NCBI RefSeq assembly: GCF_000423865.1
Contig: NZ_AUIU01000013.1
Location: forward strand, 170,133-234,132
Length of the DNA: 64,000 nt
DNA from: Thermodesulfovibrio thiophilus DSM 17215
GTDB lineage: Bacteria; Nitrospirota; Thermodesulfovibrionia; Thermodesulfovibrionales; Thermodesulfovibrionaceae
Direction: 5' to 3'
A model generated the notes under the pieces. It was not told where the DNA came from, did not search any database, and saw only the letters and a program-made list of their open reading frames with translations. Made by a program: the position numbers and the translations under genes. Positions 27,890 to 37,225 of the stretch are shown here, one piece after another; position 1 is the stretch's first letter, and each line of letters begins with the position of its first letter.

Positions 27890-29017
27890 TTATGGGTAAA
27901 ATAATTCAAATCGTCTCATTCTAACATTTATCACAAGTGCAATGCCTGTAAAATTAGCAAGAAGAGTTGTCCCACCATAACTCATGAATGGCAAGGGGAT
28001 TCCTACCACAGGCATAATCCCCAGTGTCATTCCAATATTAATAAAAAAATATAAAACAAAAATGGAAGTAAACCCTATTGCTAGAAGTTTTCCGAAACTA
28101 TTTTTTGCAATTACAGAGGTCTGAAAGCATCTTATAAATACTGTAAAATATAATGCTAAAAGAATTAAACAACCTATGAATCCCCATTCTTCTGAAAAAA
28201 TGGGGAAAATAAAATCAGTATGTCGTTCAGGAAGAAATTTTAAAGGACCCTGTGTGCCTTCCAGAAATCCTTTGCCAAATAGGCCGCCAGAACCTACTGT
28301 AATTACTGATTGCATAATATTATAACCAATTCCACTGGGGTCTATACTGGGATCAATAAATGCAATTAGTCTATTTTTCTGATATTCTTTCAGTCCTGCC
28401 CATAGAATTTCCCATAAAAAAACAATTGAAGTAATAAATAAAGACAAAAACAATATCAGTAATCTTATAGTTAAGCCTTTGTAAATAATCATTATAATTG
28501 TAATGGTAAGAATTAAAATTGCGGTTCCAAGATCAGGCTGCTTCATAATAAGTAAGAACGGGATTATTCCAAAAATAATTAATGTTTTTAGAGTATCTTT
28601 TGCTGATAAAGGTGATTCTTTATTTTCAAGAAATGCTGAGACGCTTATTATAAAAATGATCTTGAATATTTCTGATGGCTGAAATGAAAAAAAACCAAGA
28701 TTTATCCATCGTTTTGCTCCCATTGCTGTCTTACCCATAAAAAGGACGATAATTAAAAGTGAAATTCCTATAATATACAAAATTAACCAGTACTCTTTTA
28801 TTTTTACATAGTCAAATGTTACGAAAATAACCAAGGTCATAATAGCTATTAAAAGCCATATCAACTGTTTTATATAAAACGGAGGACTCTCTCCTTCATC
28901 AAGTGGCGGTCTTGTGGCGCTGTAAATTGTAAGTATTCCTATAATACAGATAAAAAGAACAATGCAAAAAGTAATCCAGTCAAAATGTTCAAGCATTCTT
29001 CTATCAATTTTTAACAT
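27890..29017 (-). CDS. rodA: Rod-shape peptidoglycan polymerase RodA
   Basis: A 375-residue SEDS glycosyltransferase that polymerises lipid II during elongation, paired with PBP2. About ten membrane segments; SEDS signatures include GAKRWINLGFFSFQPSEIFKI, DLGTAIL, GSGGLFGKGFLEGTQ, RHTDFIFPIFSEEWGF and the late PVVGIPLPFMSYGGT. The start overlaps the PBP2 gene end by 14 bases. Confidence 0.95.
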   Translation of the reverse strand: MLKIDRRMLEHFDWITFCIVLFICIIGILTIYSATRPPLDEGESPPFYIKQLIWLLIAIMTLVIFVTFDYVKIKEYWLILYIIGISLLIIVLFMGKTAMGAKRWINLGFFSFQPSEIFKIIFIISVSAFLENKESPLSAKDTLKTLIIFGIIPFLLIMKQPDLGTAILILTITIIMIIYKGLTIRLLILFLSLFITSIVFLWEILWAGLKEYQKNRLIAFIDPSIDPSGIGYNIMQSVITVGSGGLFGKGFLEGTQGPLKFLPERHTDFIFPIFSEEWGFIGCLILLALYFTVFIRCFQTSVIAKNSFGKLLAIGFTSIFVLYFFINIGMTLGIMPVVGIPLPFMSYGGTTLLANFTGIALVINVRMRRFELFYP

Positions 29018-30791
29018 TTAATTGCCTCTTTTTTATAATGTATCCCTCAAGAATATTTTTCGCCAGTGGTGCAGCTACTCCACCTCCACTTCCACCATGT
29101 TCAACAATTAAAGAAAAAGCCATCTCAGGGTTATCTACTGGAGCAAAACCAACAAACCATGCATGGTGTTCAATATTTTTATATGATGACTTTCCTTTGA
29201 ATTTTTTACTTACTACCTGAACTGTTCCTGTTTTGCCACCGAATTTTATCAAATAAGAACGTGCACCTGCAGCAGTACCATTGGGTTCATTTACAACAGC
29301 AGATAATGCATCTTTAATTATTTCAAGATTTTCACGATTAAGATTGAGATTTTCTTTACGGATTTCCATATTTCTTATTATATGAACACTTGTTTTTATG
29401 CCTCCATTGACCACCTCAGCCATGACATTTGCCATCTGTAACGGTGTAACTTTTAAAAACCCCTGACCTATTGCAGTATTGAATGTGTCACCAAGAAACC
29501 ATGATGTTTTTTTTACATTTTTTTTCCATTCTTCATCCGGCACAAGGCCTGGCTTTTCATCATCACTGAATCCAGTTGAGTTGCCAAGTCCAAGTAATGT
29601 TGCGTATTTATAAATTTTTTTTATGCCAAGAATTTTACCGAGTTCATAAAAGTAGACATCACAGGATTCAACAAGCGCTCGTCTGAGATTTACAGGACCG
29701 TGTCCTTCTTTTTGCCAGCATCCAAATGTCCATTGACTGAAACTTATACCACCTGTGCAGTTGACTAGAATTTTATCAGGTGATACTATTCCTTCTTCAA
29801 GTCCTGCAATTGCAGGAATAATTTTAAAAGTTGACCCCGGAGCATACAATCCCTGAATTGTTCTATCAAGCAAAGGATTTTGGGGATTGGTTATCAACTC
29901 TTTCCAATAATCTGCTGATACTCCTTCAATAAATATGTTGGGGTCAAAGGATGGAGAACTTAATAATGCTAATATTTCACCTGTATCGGGTTTCAATGCA
30001 ACAAAAGCTCCTGCAAATCCTTCAAAATGCCTTGCATTTGCTGTAGAAGACGAGCCACCGAAAGCTTTATATGCTGCTTCCTGTAGTAGAGCATCAATTG
30101 TTAAATAAATGTCCTCACCTTTAACTGGATGTGTTTCCTTTATAAGCCTTAATTCCCTGCCAAGAGCATCAACTTCTATAATTTTTTCTCCCTGAATCCC
30201 TCTTAATCTGTTGTCAAATAATTTTTCCAGTCCTGTCTGACCAACCATAAAATAAGAGGGTAGATTTTGGTATTCTGGATTATTTTTAATTTGTTCCTCG
30301 GTGATTTTACCGAGATATCCCAATAGATGTGCTGTTGCAGCTCCAAAAGGATAATGTCTTTTAATCTCAGGTTCTATTATTAATCCTGGTAGTTCTGAAC
30401 GCCTCACTTCAAGCATCGCGATCTCTTTAAATGTAAGATCATCTTTTATCCTTATTGGCATATAAATACTTTCAGGTTTTTTACTGGTTTTTTTCTGTAA
30501 TTCTTCTATCTGTATATTTAAAATTTTAGATAACATGCTTATATCTACTTTATCTATGTATTCAGGAGAAATTGAAAGTCCAAAAGAAATTATATTTTCA
30601 ACCAATGGAATACCATTTCGATCATAAATGATTCCGCGGGGAGCAGGAGTTTTTATTATTCTAATTCTGTTCTGTTCGGATAGTTTTTGATATTTTTCTG
30701 TATTCATTATTTGAAGTTGCCAGAGCCTTAAAAAAAGTATTATGAATATGAAGAAAATTATACTAGTAAATATATAATCTTTTATTTTCAT
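29004..30791 (-). CDS. mrdA: Penicillin-binding protein 2 (peptidoglycan transpeptidase)
   Basis: A 595-residue class B PBP that cross-links glycan made by RodA. Single N-terminal anchor (about 8-27), pedestal domain with PRGIIYDRNGIPLVEN, then the transpeptidase with SxxK in YAPGSTFKIIPAIAGL (Ser about 317), SCDVYFY as the SxN-type motif and GGKTGTVQVV as the KTGT box. Fits the mreBCD-mrdA-rodA order of rod-shaped bacteria. It starts four bases inside the end of mreD. Confidence 0.95.
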   Translation of the reverse strand: MKIKDYIFTSIIFFIFIILFLRLWQLQIMNTEKYQKLSEQNRIRIIKTPAPRGIIYDRNGIPLVENIISFGLSISPEYIDKVDISMLSKILNIQIEELQKKTSKKPESIYMPIRIKDDLTFKEIAMLEVRRSELPGLIIEPEIKRHYPFGAATAHLLGYLGKITEEQIKNNPEYQNLPSYFMVGQTGLEKLFDNRLRGIQGEKIIEVDALGRELRLIKETHPVKGEDIYLTIDALLQEAAYKAFGGSSSTANARHFEGFAGAFVALKPDTGEILALLSSPSFDPNIFIEGVSADYWKELITNPQNPLLDRTIQGLYAPGSTFKIIPAIAGLEEGIVSPDKILVNCTGGISFSQWTFGCWQKEGHGPVNLRRALVESCDVYFYELGKILGIKKIYKYATLLGLGNSTGFSDDEKPGLVPDEEWKKNVKKTSWFLGDTFNTAIGQGFLKVTPLQMANVMAEVVNGGIKTSVHIIRNMEIRKENLNLNRENLEIIKDALSAVVNEPNGTAAGARSYLIKFGGKTGTVQVVSKKFKGKSSYKNIEHHAWFVGFAPVDNPEMAFSLIVEHGGSGGGVAAPLAKNILEGYIIKKRQLNVKN

Positions 30792-31276
30792 GGTTTTTTC
30801 CAGCTTAGAATTAAACCAAAAGGAATATTAAATAGTCCTTTAATAAGCAGTACTTTAAAAAAAGAGATATATTCCATATCGAAATTAAAGAAATAAATTA
30901 TAATTAAACTATAAATTAATTCATCAGTTATTGTAAAAATAAAAATAATAAGAGCCTTGAAAAGTTCTGTCCAGTGAAAAAAAAGTTGTTTAACGACAAT
31001 TATTAATAAAGACCCTGTAATAGTTTTGGATATAATGCCAGGACCAATTACTCCCTGAAATAAGTCTTCTATTAATCCCACCAGAACAAAAAAGAAAACT
31101 GGTAATGTTTCTGACGGAGCAATTTTTTTTTGTTCAATTTCAGGAAAAAAATAATGTATAACAAAAAGATAAATAAGTAAAAATGAGAAGTTAAAATTTA
31201 TATTGTTAAGTGTGAAAACTTGTTCAACAAAAAAAATAACAAAAATAAAAATGGCTAATTTTATTAAAAATTTCAT
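30788..31276 (-). CDS. mreD: Rod-shape-determining protein MreD
   Basis: A 162-residue inner-membrane protein with five to six hydrophobic segments; poorly conserved as usual, but the GLIEDLFQGVIGPGI motif and the position between mreC and PBP2 identify it. Part of the elongasome scaffold linking MreC to the synthases. One base separates it from mreC. Confidence 0.88.
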   Translation of the reverse strand: MKFLIKLAIFIFVIFFVEQVFTLNNINFNFSFLLIYLFVIHYFFPEIEQKKIAPSETLPVFFFVLVGLIEDLFQGVIGPGIISKTITGSLLIIVVKQLFFHWTELFKALIIFIFTITDELIYSLIIIYFFNFDMEYISFFKVLLIKGLFNIPFGLILSWKKP

Positions 31277-31277
31277 G

Positions 31278-32036
31278 TTAGTTTTTAATTATTGCAACTT
31301 CTTCAATTTTTGAATCTGGTTGGTATGGAATAACTTCGAGATTCTGAAAAAATCCATTTTTCCTATCAACTTTTTTTACCACTCCGACTTTAATTCCTTC
31401 AGGAAAAATCCCATCTGTGCCCGAAGTAATTAATCTGTCTCCAACCATTATGTCTTCCTCTAGTGGAATATATTTGAGACGACAGAGGTTTGTTCCTGTT
31501 CCACTTAGTATCCCTTCTGCTCTGGTCCGCTCAACCCGTACAGAGACAGAAAAGTTAGGGTCAGTTAATGCGAGTACTTCTGATGAATTTGAAGATATAA
31601 ATATAACCTTTCCAACCAGTCCATTTAATGTAATTACTGGCATTCCTGTTTTTATTCCATGCTCACTTCCTTTATCTATCCAGAAAGTTTTTAAAAATTT
31701 ATTTGATCCTCTTCTTATTATTGTTGCTAATGTTAAAATTTGTTTTTCTCTTTCTTTTAAGCCCAGTAAACTCTTTAATCTTCTGTTTTCTTCCATGAGT
31801 TCATAATACGATTTTTGTTGGAGAATAATTTGGTATAACTGTTCTTTTAATTTTTTGTTTTCCTCCTGACAGTGTAAGAGATCAGAAGCAAAGTTTGTTA
31901 CATAGTTTACTGGTGATATTAAAGGCGAAAGATTTATTTTGCTGAATTTTATTAACCCTTTAGCCTGATAGCTTATAAGAAAAAATGATATTATACAAAT
32001 CGTAACTATAATAACAAGAGTTATTCTTTTTATCAT
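31278..32036 (-). CDS. mreC: Rod-shape-determining protein MreC
   Basis: A 252-residue periplasmic scaffold. N-terminal anchor (about 5-24), coiled-coil (60-105, EENKKLKEQLYQIILQQKS), then the double beta-barrel with IIRRGSNKFLKTFWIDKGS, GMPVITLNGLVGKV and DRLITSGTDGIFPEGIKVG. Start overlaps the mreB stop by one base (TGATG). Confidence 0.95.
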   Translation of the reverse strand: MIKRITLVIIVTICIISFFLISYQAKGLIKFSKINLSPLISPVNYVTNFASDLLHCQEENKKLKEQLYQIILQQKSYYELMEENRRLKSLLGLKEREKQILTLATIIRRGSNKFLKTFWIDKGSEHGIKTGMPVITLNGLVGKVIFISSNSSEVLALTDPNFSVSVRVERTRAEGILSGTGTNLCRLKYIPLEEDIMVGDRLITSGTDGIFPEGIKVGVVKKVDRKNGFFQNLEVIPYQPDSKIEEVAIIKN

Positions 32037-33067
32037 CAGTTAACATTCAGAGAAACTCTTCTTAGTAAATCAAGTTTATCAAGCATTGCACCACATCCCT
32101 TAACAACTGCTCTTAAAGGATCATCTGGAATAATTACAGGGACGCCTGTATGTTCTTTTATAAGGATGTCAAGTCCTTTCAATAAAGCACCGCCACCTGC
32201 AAGAACTATTCCTTTGTCAGCTATGTCAGAAGCCAGTTCAGGAGGAGTATTTTCTAATGTAACTTTTATAGTATCAAGAATAATTGATACCGGTTCCTGT
32301 AAAGCTTCTCTAATTTCATCCTCTGTGATAGTAATTGCTTTTGGAATTCCAGTAATAAGATCTCGTCCTTTAATTTCCATTGTTTTTTTTGAGCTTATGT
32401 GATAAGCACTACCGATATTAATTTTAATTAACTCTGCTGTTCTTTCTCCGATCATAAGATTGTATTTTCTTTTTATATGAGCTATTATAGCTTCATCCAT
32501 TTTGTCTCCACCTACTTTTACAGCTTTAGAACAGACTATTCCATCAAGAGAGATAACAGCGACATCAGTGGTTCCTCCACCTATATCAACAATAATATTG
32601 CCAGAAGGTTCTCCAACTGGTAGGCCAACTCCTATAGCAGCAGCCATCGGTTCTTCAATGAGATAAACCTCCCGAGCACCTGAAGCAATTGCAGCATCCT
32701 TGACAGCTCTCTGCTCAACCTGAGTTATTCCTGATGGTACTCCAATAATTATTCTTGGAGAGATGAAACATTTTCTATTATGGGCTTTAGTTATAAAGTA
32801 CTTAAGCATTTCTCCTGTCGCATCAAAATCAGCAATAACGCCGTCTTTAAGGGGTTTAATTGTGATAATATTGGCGGGTGTTTTCCCCATCATTTCCTTG
32901 GCTTCTGTACCAACAGCAATAACTTTTTTATTATCTCTTCTGAAAACAACAACAGATGGTTCGTCACATACAATTCCTTTCCCCTTCACATATACCAATG
33001 TATTGGCTGTACCCAAATCAATTGCAAGGTCATTAGAAAATTTTCCGACTATTTTTTGAAGAACCAC
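32036..33067 (-). CDS. mreB: Rod-shape-determining actin homologue MreB
   Basis: A 343-residue cytoskeletal ATPase. Phosphate 1 motif AIDLGTANTLVYVKG, phosphate 2 NIIVDIGGGTTDVAVISL, and ADKGIVLAGGGALLKGLD near the adenosine site. Near-full family length. A good GGAGG ribosome site precedes it, downstream of a 34-bp palindrome that separates it from the RDD gene. Confidence 0.97.
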   Translation of the reverse strand: MVLQKIVGKFSNDLAIDLGTANTLVYVKGKGIVCDEPSVVVFRRDNKKVIAVGTEAKEMMGKTPANIITIKPLKDGVIADFDATGEMLKYFITKAHNRKCFISPRIIIGVPSGITQVEQRAVKDAAIASGAREVYLIEEPMAAAIGVGLPVGEPSGNIIVDIGGGTTDVAVISLDGIVCSKAVKVGGDKMDEAIIAHIKRKYNLMIGERTAELIKINIGSAYHISSKKTMEIKGRDLITGIPKAITITEDEIREALQEPVSIILDTIKVTLENTPPELASDIADKGIVLAGGGALLKGLDILIKEHTGVPVIIPDDPLRAVVKGCGAMLDKLDLLRRVSLNVN

Positions 33068-33083
33068 ATTTTCCTCCTTTATT

Positions 33084-33117
33084 TAAAGTTTCAATATTTT
33101 AAAATATTGAAACTTTA
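33084..33117. repeat. 34-bp near-loopless palindrome between RDD gene and mreB
   Basis: A perfect inverted repeat with 17-base arms (AAAGTTTCAATATTTT core), overlapping the RDD gene stop and ending 16 bases before the mreB ATG. It could be an mRNA processing or stabilising hairpin, a weak terminator, or an operator. Confidence 0.7.
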
Positions 33118-33522
33118 TTCTTCTATAACTGATGTTTTTGCCAGGTAGTCACCAAATCTTTTAGCTTCCGAATCTCCTACCATTAGAATAAATTCAAAAG
33201 CAAAAATTAAAAAAAAGATTAACCATCCAACAATAGGTATCAGTAAAAAAAATAATGGAAAAGCCAGTGGTAAATTTCTTATTATGGAATCTCTGAAATC
33301 AGCATTACTCTGCCTATCAATATTAATAACTTTTAGCCTCAAAAATTTTTTACCAATGCTACGACCATTAAATAACCCGTCACTTATTAATAAATAAAAA
33401 ATTCCGATGAATATTCCTGATTCAGGAAAGGTTTTCCAGAGCACAACAACAATAATTAAGTCAATAAACTTGGCGATTCCTCTGAAAAAAATATTACTAT
33501 ACTTTGAGTGGGTATTAACCAT
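33115..33522 (-). CDS. RDD-family membrane protein
   Basis: A 135-residue protein with three hydrophobic segments. RDD features: GIAKFIDLIIVVVLW near the N-terminus (the usual R...D pair), SDGLFNGRSIGKKFLRLKVI in the middle, then a longer hydrophobic pair. RDD proteins are poorly understood; some act in ion transport or osmotic stress. First gene of the rod-shape operon, with no visible Shine-Dalgarno and an AT-rich leader. Confidence 0.8.
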   Translation of the reverse strand: MVNTHSKYSNIFFRGIAKFIDLIIVVVLWKTFPESGIFIGIFYLLISDGLFNGRSIGKKFLRLKVINIDRQSNADFRDSIIRNLPLAFPLFFLLIPIVGWLIFFLIFAFEFILMVGDSEAKRFGDYLAKTSVIEE

Positions 33523-33569
33523 TTTTATTATTTTATTATTATTTTAAATACTCTATAATACAATAGCAC

Positions 33570-33599
33570 TTGCCTCTTTTTAATATAAACAATTATGAT
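33570..33599 (+). promoter_or_regulatory. Promoter of the Ig-like protein / ftsY operon
   Basis: TTGCCT (33570-33575), 18-base spacer, TATGAT (33594-33599), giving a leader of about 55 bases that ends in an AGGAGGG ribosome site. Confidence 0.5.
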
Positions 33600-33660
33600 A
33601 GGATACAATAAAATTTGTAGATAAAGCAAAATGTGAATAGAACTTACAGAGGAGGGTAAA

Positions 33661-35412
33661 ATGGATAATAAAATTTTAAGGGGAAGTTGTTCGCTGGTCT
33701 TTGTTATCTTTTTATTGCTTTTTAACTGGATATCATCAGTATATGGTGAAATCATAGCTAAGCCAGGGACTTTTGATCATTTTCAACTTGATACACCAGA
33801 TAAATTTATAGCAGGCAGTGAATATAAAATATTCATTTATGCACTTGATGCTTTCGGTAATTCTGTTAGTATGCCTTCGGAAAGCCCAAAAGAATATAAA
33901 TTAGCTGTGAGTGGCTTTGCTACAATAACTCCTTCTCAGTTTAAATCTAGTGAAATAACACAGTCAGGTTTGGCAATAAAATTCAAGGATGAACGAGCGG
34001 AAGATGTATTGCTAACTCTCTATGAAATTAACAGTCCTTTTCCAATTCTGGAAAAGAGGATAAAGATTTTACCCGCTCAGCTATATACACTTAAAATAAA
34101 GGTTCCCCCTTCTGTAAGAGTTGGTAGAGATTTTGATATACAGATTACAGGTAACGACAGATTTGGTAATGTTGTCTGCCAGGATTTTGATCCAAAAGCG
34201 TTAAACTTATTTTTCAAAGGGGATGTTGCTCCTCAAATAAAGGATATTAGATATGTATCTGAACGTTGTTATGTTAATGTTAAGCTTTTTGCTGAAAGAA
34301 CTGGCTATTTTCAGATAGAAGCAAATTTATTAGACAAAAAAATTACAGGTAAAAGTGAAAAGGTTGAAATTTTAAATGGAGAAGTAACATCTTTTATTGT
34401 TAATGCGCCAAGTGAAGCTGTGGTGAATGAACCTTTTGATGTAACCATACTTGCAATAGATAACTTTAATAATTTTGTTAAAGATTTTGCAATGCAGAGG
34501 GAAAAAATAATTATCGAAGCGCAAGGTAAAAGTTCAGTATTTCTATCTGAACTTTCATCTTATGCATTTTCAGATGGTAAGGCTAAAATCAGTCTTCGGT
34601 ACGATAAGCCGGAAGATATTAAAATAGTGGTTAAGATTGCAAATGATAACAACATAAAAGGCGAAAGCGATATAGTAAAACTTATTCCACCAAAGGTTAA
34701 GAGATTTGAGGTAATTTCTCCGGATACAATTATAGCAGGGCAGAGATTCAAAATAAAAATTATAGCTTATAATCAACTCGATAAAATTATGTCAAATTAC
34801 AATTTATACGGTAATACTGTTATCTTGAAATCATCAGGAACAGGAACTCTCACTCCTAATAAAATTCCAGCATCAGAGTTTGTAAACGGTGTTGCCACTG
34901 TTAATGTGATGTATGATAAGGCAGAAAATTTTGAAATTTATGCAACTACAGAAGAGAAAGAAAGTCCTTCTAAAGAAATCAAGGTTAGCGAGGAAAGACC
35001 GGTTGAAAAAACAAAGCAAAAAGTAATGAAGAAAAAGGAAGTAAAGGAAACCAGGGGTAAAAAAAAGGGTACTGCGTTAAAAGGTAATGTATTAGAACTT
35101 AAAAATGTTTCCCTTGTTGAAACCAAAAGTGGATGCATATTAACCTTATTTGTGCCAAATATAGAAAAACAGGGTAGTTATTATCCCAGAACGCAAAAAA
35201 CAACTGGTGCTATGGCAGTTGTTTTAGAGATTTATCCAGCTACGAATCAATTAGAAACACCTGTAAAAATTGATTCTGAATTTATAAAAAAAGTTTCTGT
35301 AGTAGAAGAGCAAAACAATAAACTGGTATTAAATATTATTCTTAAAAAACCTCTTAAATATCGGCTTTTAAAGAAAAAAGATGAACTTGTTGTTGAGTTC
35401 AGGAAGCGCTAA
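33661..35412 (+). CDS. Secreted Ig-like repeat protein with AMIN-like C-terminal domain
   Basis: A 583-residue protein I cannot assign to a named gene. Signal peptide at 1-29 (LVFVIFLLLFNWISSVYG). Four repeats of about 105 residues follow, each opening with a similar strand pair (AGSEYKIFIYALDAFGN, VGRDFDIQITGNDRFGN, VNEPFDVTILAIDNFNN, AGQRFKIKIIAYNQLDK) as in invasin or filamin-like Ig folds. A lysine-rich linker (about 445-475) leads to a beta-rich domain of about 100 residues resembling AMIN, which in other proteins binds peptidoglycan or secretins. Probably periplasmic or cell-surface. Good AGGAGG ribosome site; ftsY begins one base inside its stop (TAATG). Confidence 0.7.
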   Translation: MDNKILRGSCSLVFVIFLLLFNWISSVYGEIIAKPGTFDHFQLDTPDKFIAGSEYKIFIYALDAFGNSVSMPSESPKEYKLAVSGFATITPSQFKSSEITQSGLAIKFKDERAEDVLLTLYEINSPFPILEKRIKILPAQLYTLKIKVPPSVRVGRDFDIQITGNDRFGNVVCQDFDPKALNLFFKGDVAPQIKDIRYVSERCYVNVKLFAERTGYFQIEANLLDKKITGKSEKVEILNGEVTSFIVNAPSEAVVNEPFDVTILAIDNFNNFVKDFAMQREKIIIEAQGKSSVFLSELSSYAFSDGKAKISLRYDKPEDIKIVVKIANDNNIKGESDIVKLIPPKVKRFEVISPDTIIAGQRFKIKIIAYNQLDKIMSNYNLYGNTVILKSSGTGTLTPNKIPASEFVNGVATVNVMYDKAENFEIYATTEEKESPSKEIKVSEERPVEKTKQKVMKKKEVKETRGKKKGTALKGNVLELKNVSLVETKSGCILTLFVPNIEKQGSYYPRTQKTTGAMAVVLEIYPATNQLETPVKIDSEFIKKVSVVEEQNNKLVLNIILKKPLKYRLLKKKDELVVEFRKR

Positions 35413-36317
35413 TGGGGCTTTTAAACAAACTTAAAGAAAAATTAAGCAAAACAAAACAGTCTATAGTTGAAAAAATTGAAGGAATAGTCCCTGCAGGAGG
35501 GAAAATAGATGAAAAAACTATTGAAGAAGTTGAAGAAATATTGATTTCATCTGACATAGGAGTTAAAGCTACAGAAGAAATAACAGATATATTAAGAAAA
35601 AAATTTAAAGAAAACTCAATCAGAAATGTTACTGATATTAAAACTCTTCTTAAAAAGGAGCTTATTGAGTTGCTTCAAAATAATACATCTTTAAATTTGA
35701 AAGCTAGTCCTTCTGTTATTCTTGTTGTAGGAGTGAATGGAGTTGGCAAAACCACAACGATTGGTAAACTTGGTTACAAATTTAGTTCTGAAGGCAAAAG
35801 TGTTGTCTTTGCAGCGGCAGATACATTCAGAGCTGCAGCCATAGAACAACTTGAGGTATGGGCAATCAGGGTTGGTGCAGATGTTATAAAACATAAAAGC
35901 GGTTCAGATCCTGCTGCTGTTGCATTTGATGCTCTGGAATATGCTAAATCAAACCATAAAGATGTAGTAATAATAGATACCGCAGGCAGGTTACATACTA
36001 AAGTTCCTCTTATGGAAGAATTGCGAAAAATCAATAAAGTCATTAAGAAATCAATCTCTGATGCACCACATGAAACCTTGCTTATTCTGGATGCTACTAC
36101 AGGCCAGAATGCTTTAAGACAGGCTACTTTTTTTAATGAGGCAGTAGGCTTAACTGGTGTGGTCGTGACAAAGCTAGATGGAACAGCAAAAGGTGGTGTT
36201 GTTTTTGCAATAAAAAAGGAAATAGGAATTCCTATCAAGTTAATAGGAATAGGTGAAGATTTTGATGATTTAAAAGATTTCAATCCAGAAGAATTTGTCG
36301 AAGCCTTGTTTGATTAG
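35412..36317 (+). CDS. ftsY: Signal recognition particle receptor FtsY
   Basis: A 301-residue SRP GTPase that docks ribosome-nascent chain-SRP complexes at the membrane. N domain at 1-85, then G domain with VNGVGKTTTIGKL, DTFRAAAIEQL, DTAGRLHTK, TKLDGTAKGG and the closing GIGEDFDDLKDFNPEEF. It lacks the long acidic A domain of E. coli FtsY, as in many bacteria. Its TAG stop ends one base before the 3' end of initiator tRNA on the other strand. Confidence 0.96.
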   Translation: MGLLNKLKEKLSKTKQSIVEKIEGIVPAGGKIDEKTIEEVEEILISSDIGVKATEEITDILRKKFKENSIRNVTDIKTLLKKELIELLQNNTSLNLKASPSVILVVGVNGVGKTTTIGKLGYKFSSEGKSVVFAAADTFRAAAIEQLEVWAIRVGADVIKHKSGSDPAAVAFDALEYAKSNHKDVVIIDTAGRLHTKVPLMEELRKINKVIKKSISDAPHETLLILDATTGQNALRQATFFNEAVGLTGVVVTKLDGTAKGGVVFAIKKEIGIPIKLIGIGEDFDDLKDFNPEEFVEALFD

Positions 36318-36391
<74 letters not shown>

Positions 36392-36398
36392 GTTTTTT

Positions 36399-36428
36399 AA
36401 TATAGCTTAAACAATGTATGATTGTCAA
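36399..36428 (-). promoter_or_regulatory. Promoter of tRNA-fMet
   Basis: Perfect TTGACA (36428-36423), 18-base spacer, TATATT (36404-36399) on the minus strand. The standard discriminator puts +1 at 36392, one base before mature base A1. Confidence 0.75.
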
Positions 36429-36504
36429 ACAATTAAATTTTAATAGAAATTGCACTTTGTCTATGTTACTAGCTTAGATAAGGAGTAAGACTTCAATAAA
36501 CATT

Positions 36505-37119
36505 ATGAAACTTGTAATTGCATCAAGAAATCATAAAAAGATAGAAGAATTAAAAAGGATACTTGATGGACTGGATATAAACATTCTTTCTGTTAATGAT
36601 TTCCCTCAACTTGAAGAAGTTATAGAAGATGGCCTAACTTTTGATGAAAATGCTTTAAAAAAAGCAAGATATGTCTGTAAACATACAGGATTGGCTGCTT
36701 TAGCTGATGATTCAGGTCTTGAAGTTGAAGCATTAGGAGGTAAACCTGGTGTTAAATCAGCAAGATATGCAGGAGATAACGCTTCTGATGAGGATAATAT
36801 TAGAAAACTTTTAAAAGAGTTGGAAGGAGTACCATCTGATATAAGAAATGCAAGATTTGTATGTTGTATTGCATTAGTTTTACCAGATGGGCAGGAACAA
36901 ATATTTTGGGGCTATGTTAGCGGAAAAATTATAGAAAGTCCAAGAGGAGATCAGGGGTTTGGATATGATCCTGTATTTATTCCGGATGGTTTTCAAAAAA
37001 CATTTGCTGAAATGAATTCTCATGATAAGGATCAAATTAGTCATCGTAGGAAAGCACTTGACAAATTAAAGGAGTTTTTGGTAAAATTTGCCCAAATTTA
37101 TAAACAAAACTTATTATGA
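36505..37119 (+). CDS. rdgB: Non-canonical purine NTP pyrophosphatase (RdgB/HAM1)
   Basis: A 204-residue house-cleaning enzyme hydrolysing dITP, ITP and XTP to monophosphates. Motifs: [13 protein letters not shown] at the N-terminus (phosphate-binding), [36 protein letters not shown] (split here), [12 protein letters not shown] and the closing [10 protein letters not shown]. An AAGGAG sits 19 bases before the ATG, too far for normal use, so the ribosome site is unclear. Confidence 0.95.
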   Translation: MKLVIASRNHKKIEELKRILDGLDINILSVNDFPQLEEVIEDGLTFDENALKKARYVCKHTGLAALADDSGLEVEALGGKPGVKSARYAGDNASDEDNIRKLLKELEGVPSDIRNARFVCCIALVLPDGQEQIFWGYVSGKIIESPRGDQGFGYDPVFIPDGFQKTFAEMNSHDKDQISHRRKALDKLKEFLVKFAQIYKQNLL

Positions 37120-37225
37120 AATTATAAAATTTAAGTTGCTTTTTAATCAATAATAGGTTAAATTATAAACCAAACGTTACGTTGATTACAGGTTTAAATT
37201 ACTAACATTCTGAAAGGAGGCTTCA

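Noticed and set aside
35774..36283. 169-residue minus-strand frame
   Set aside because: Antisense shadow of ftsY.
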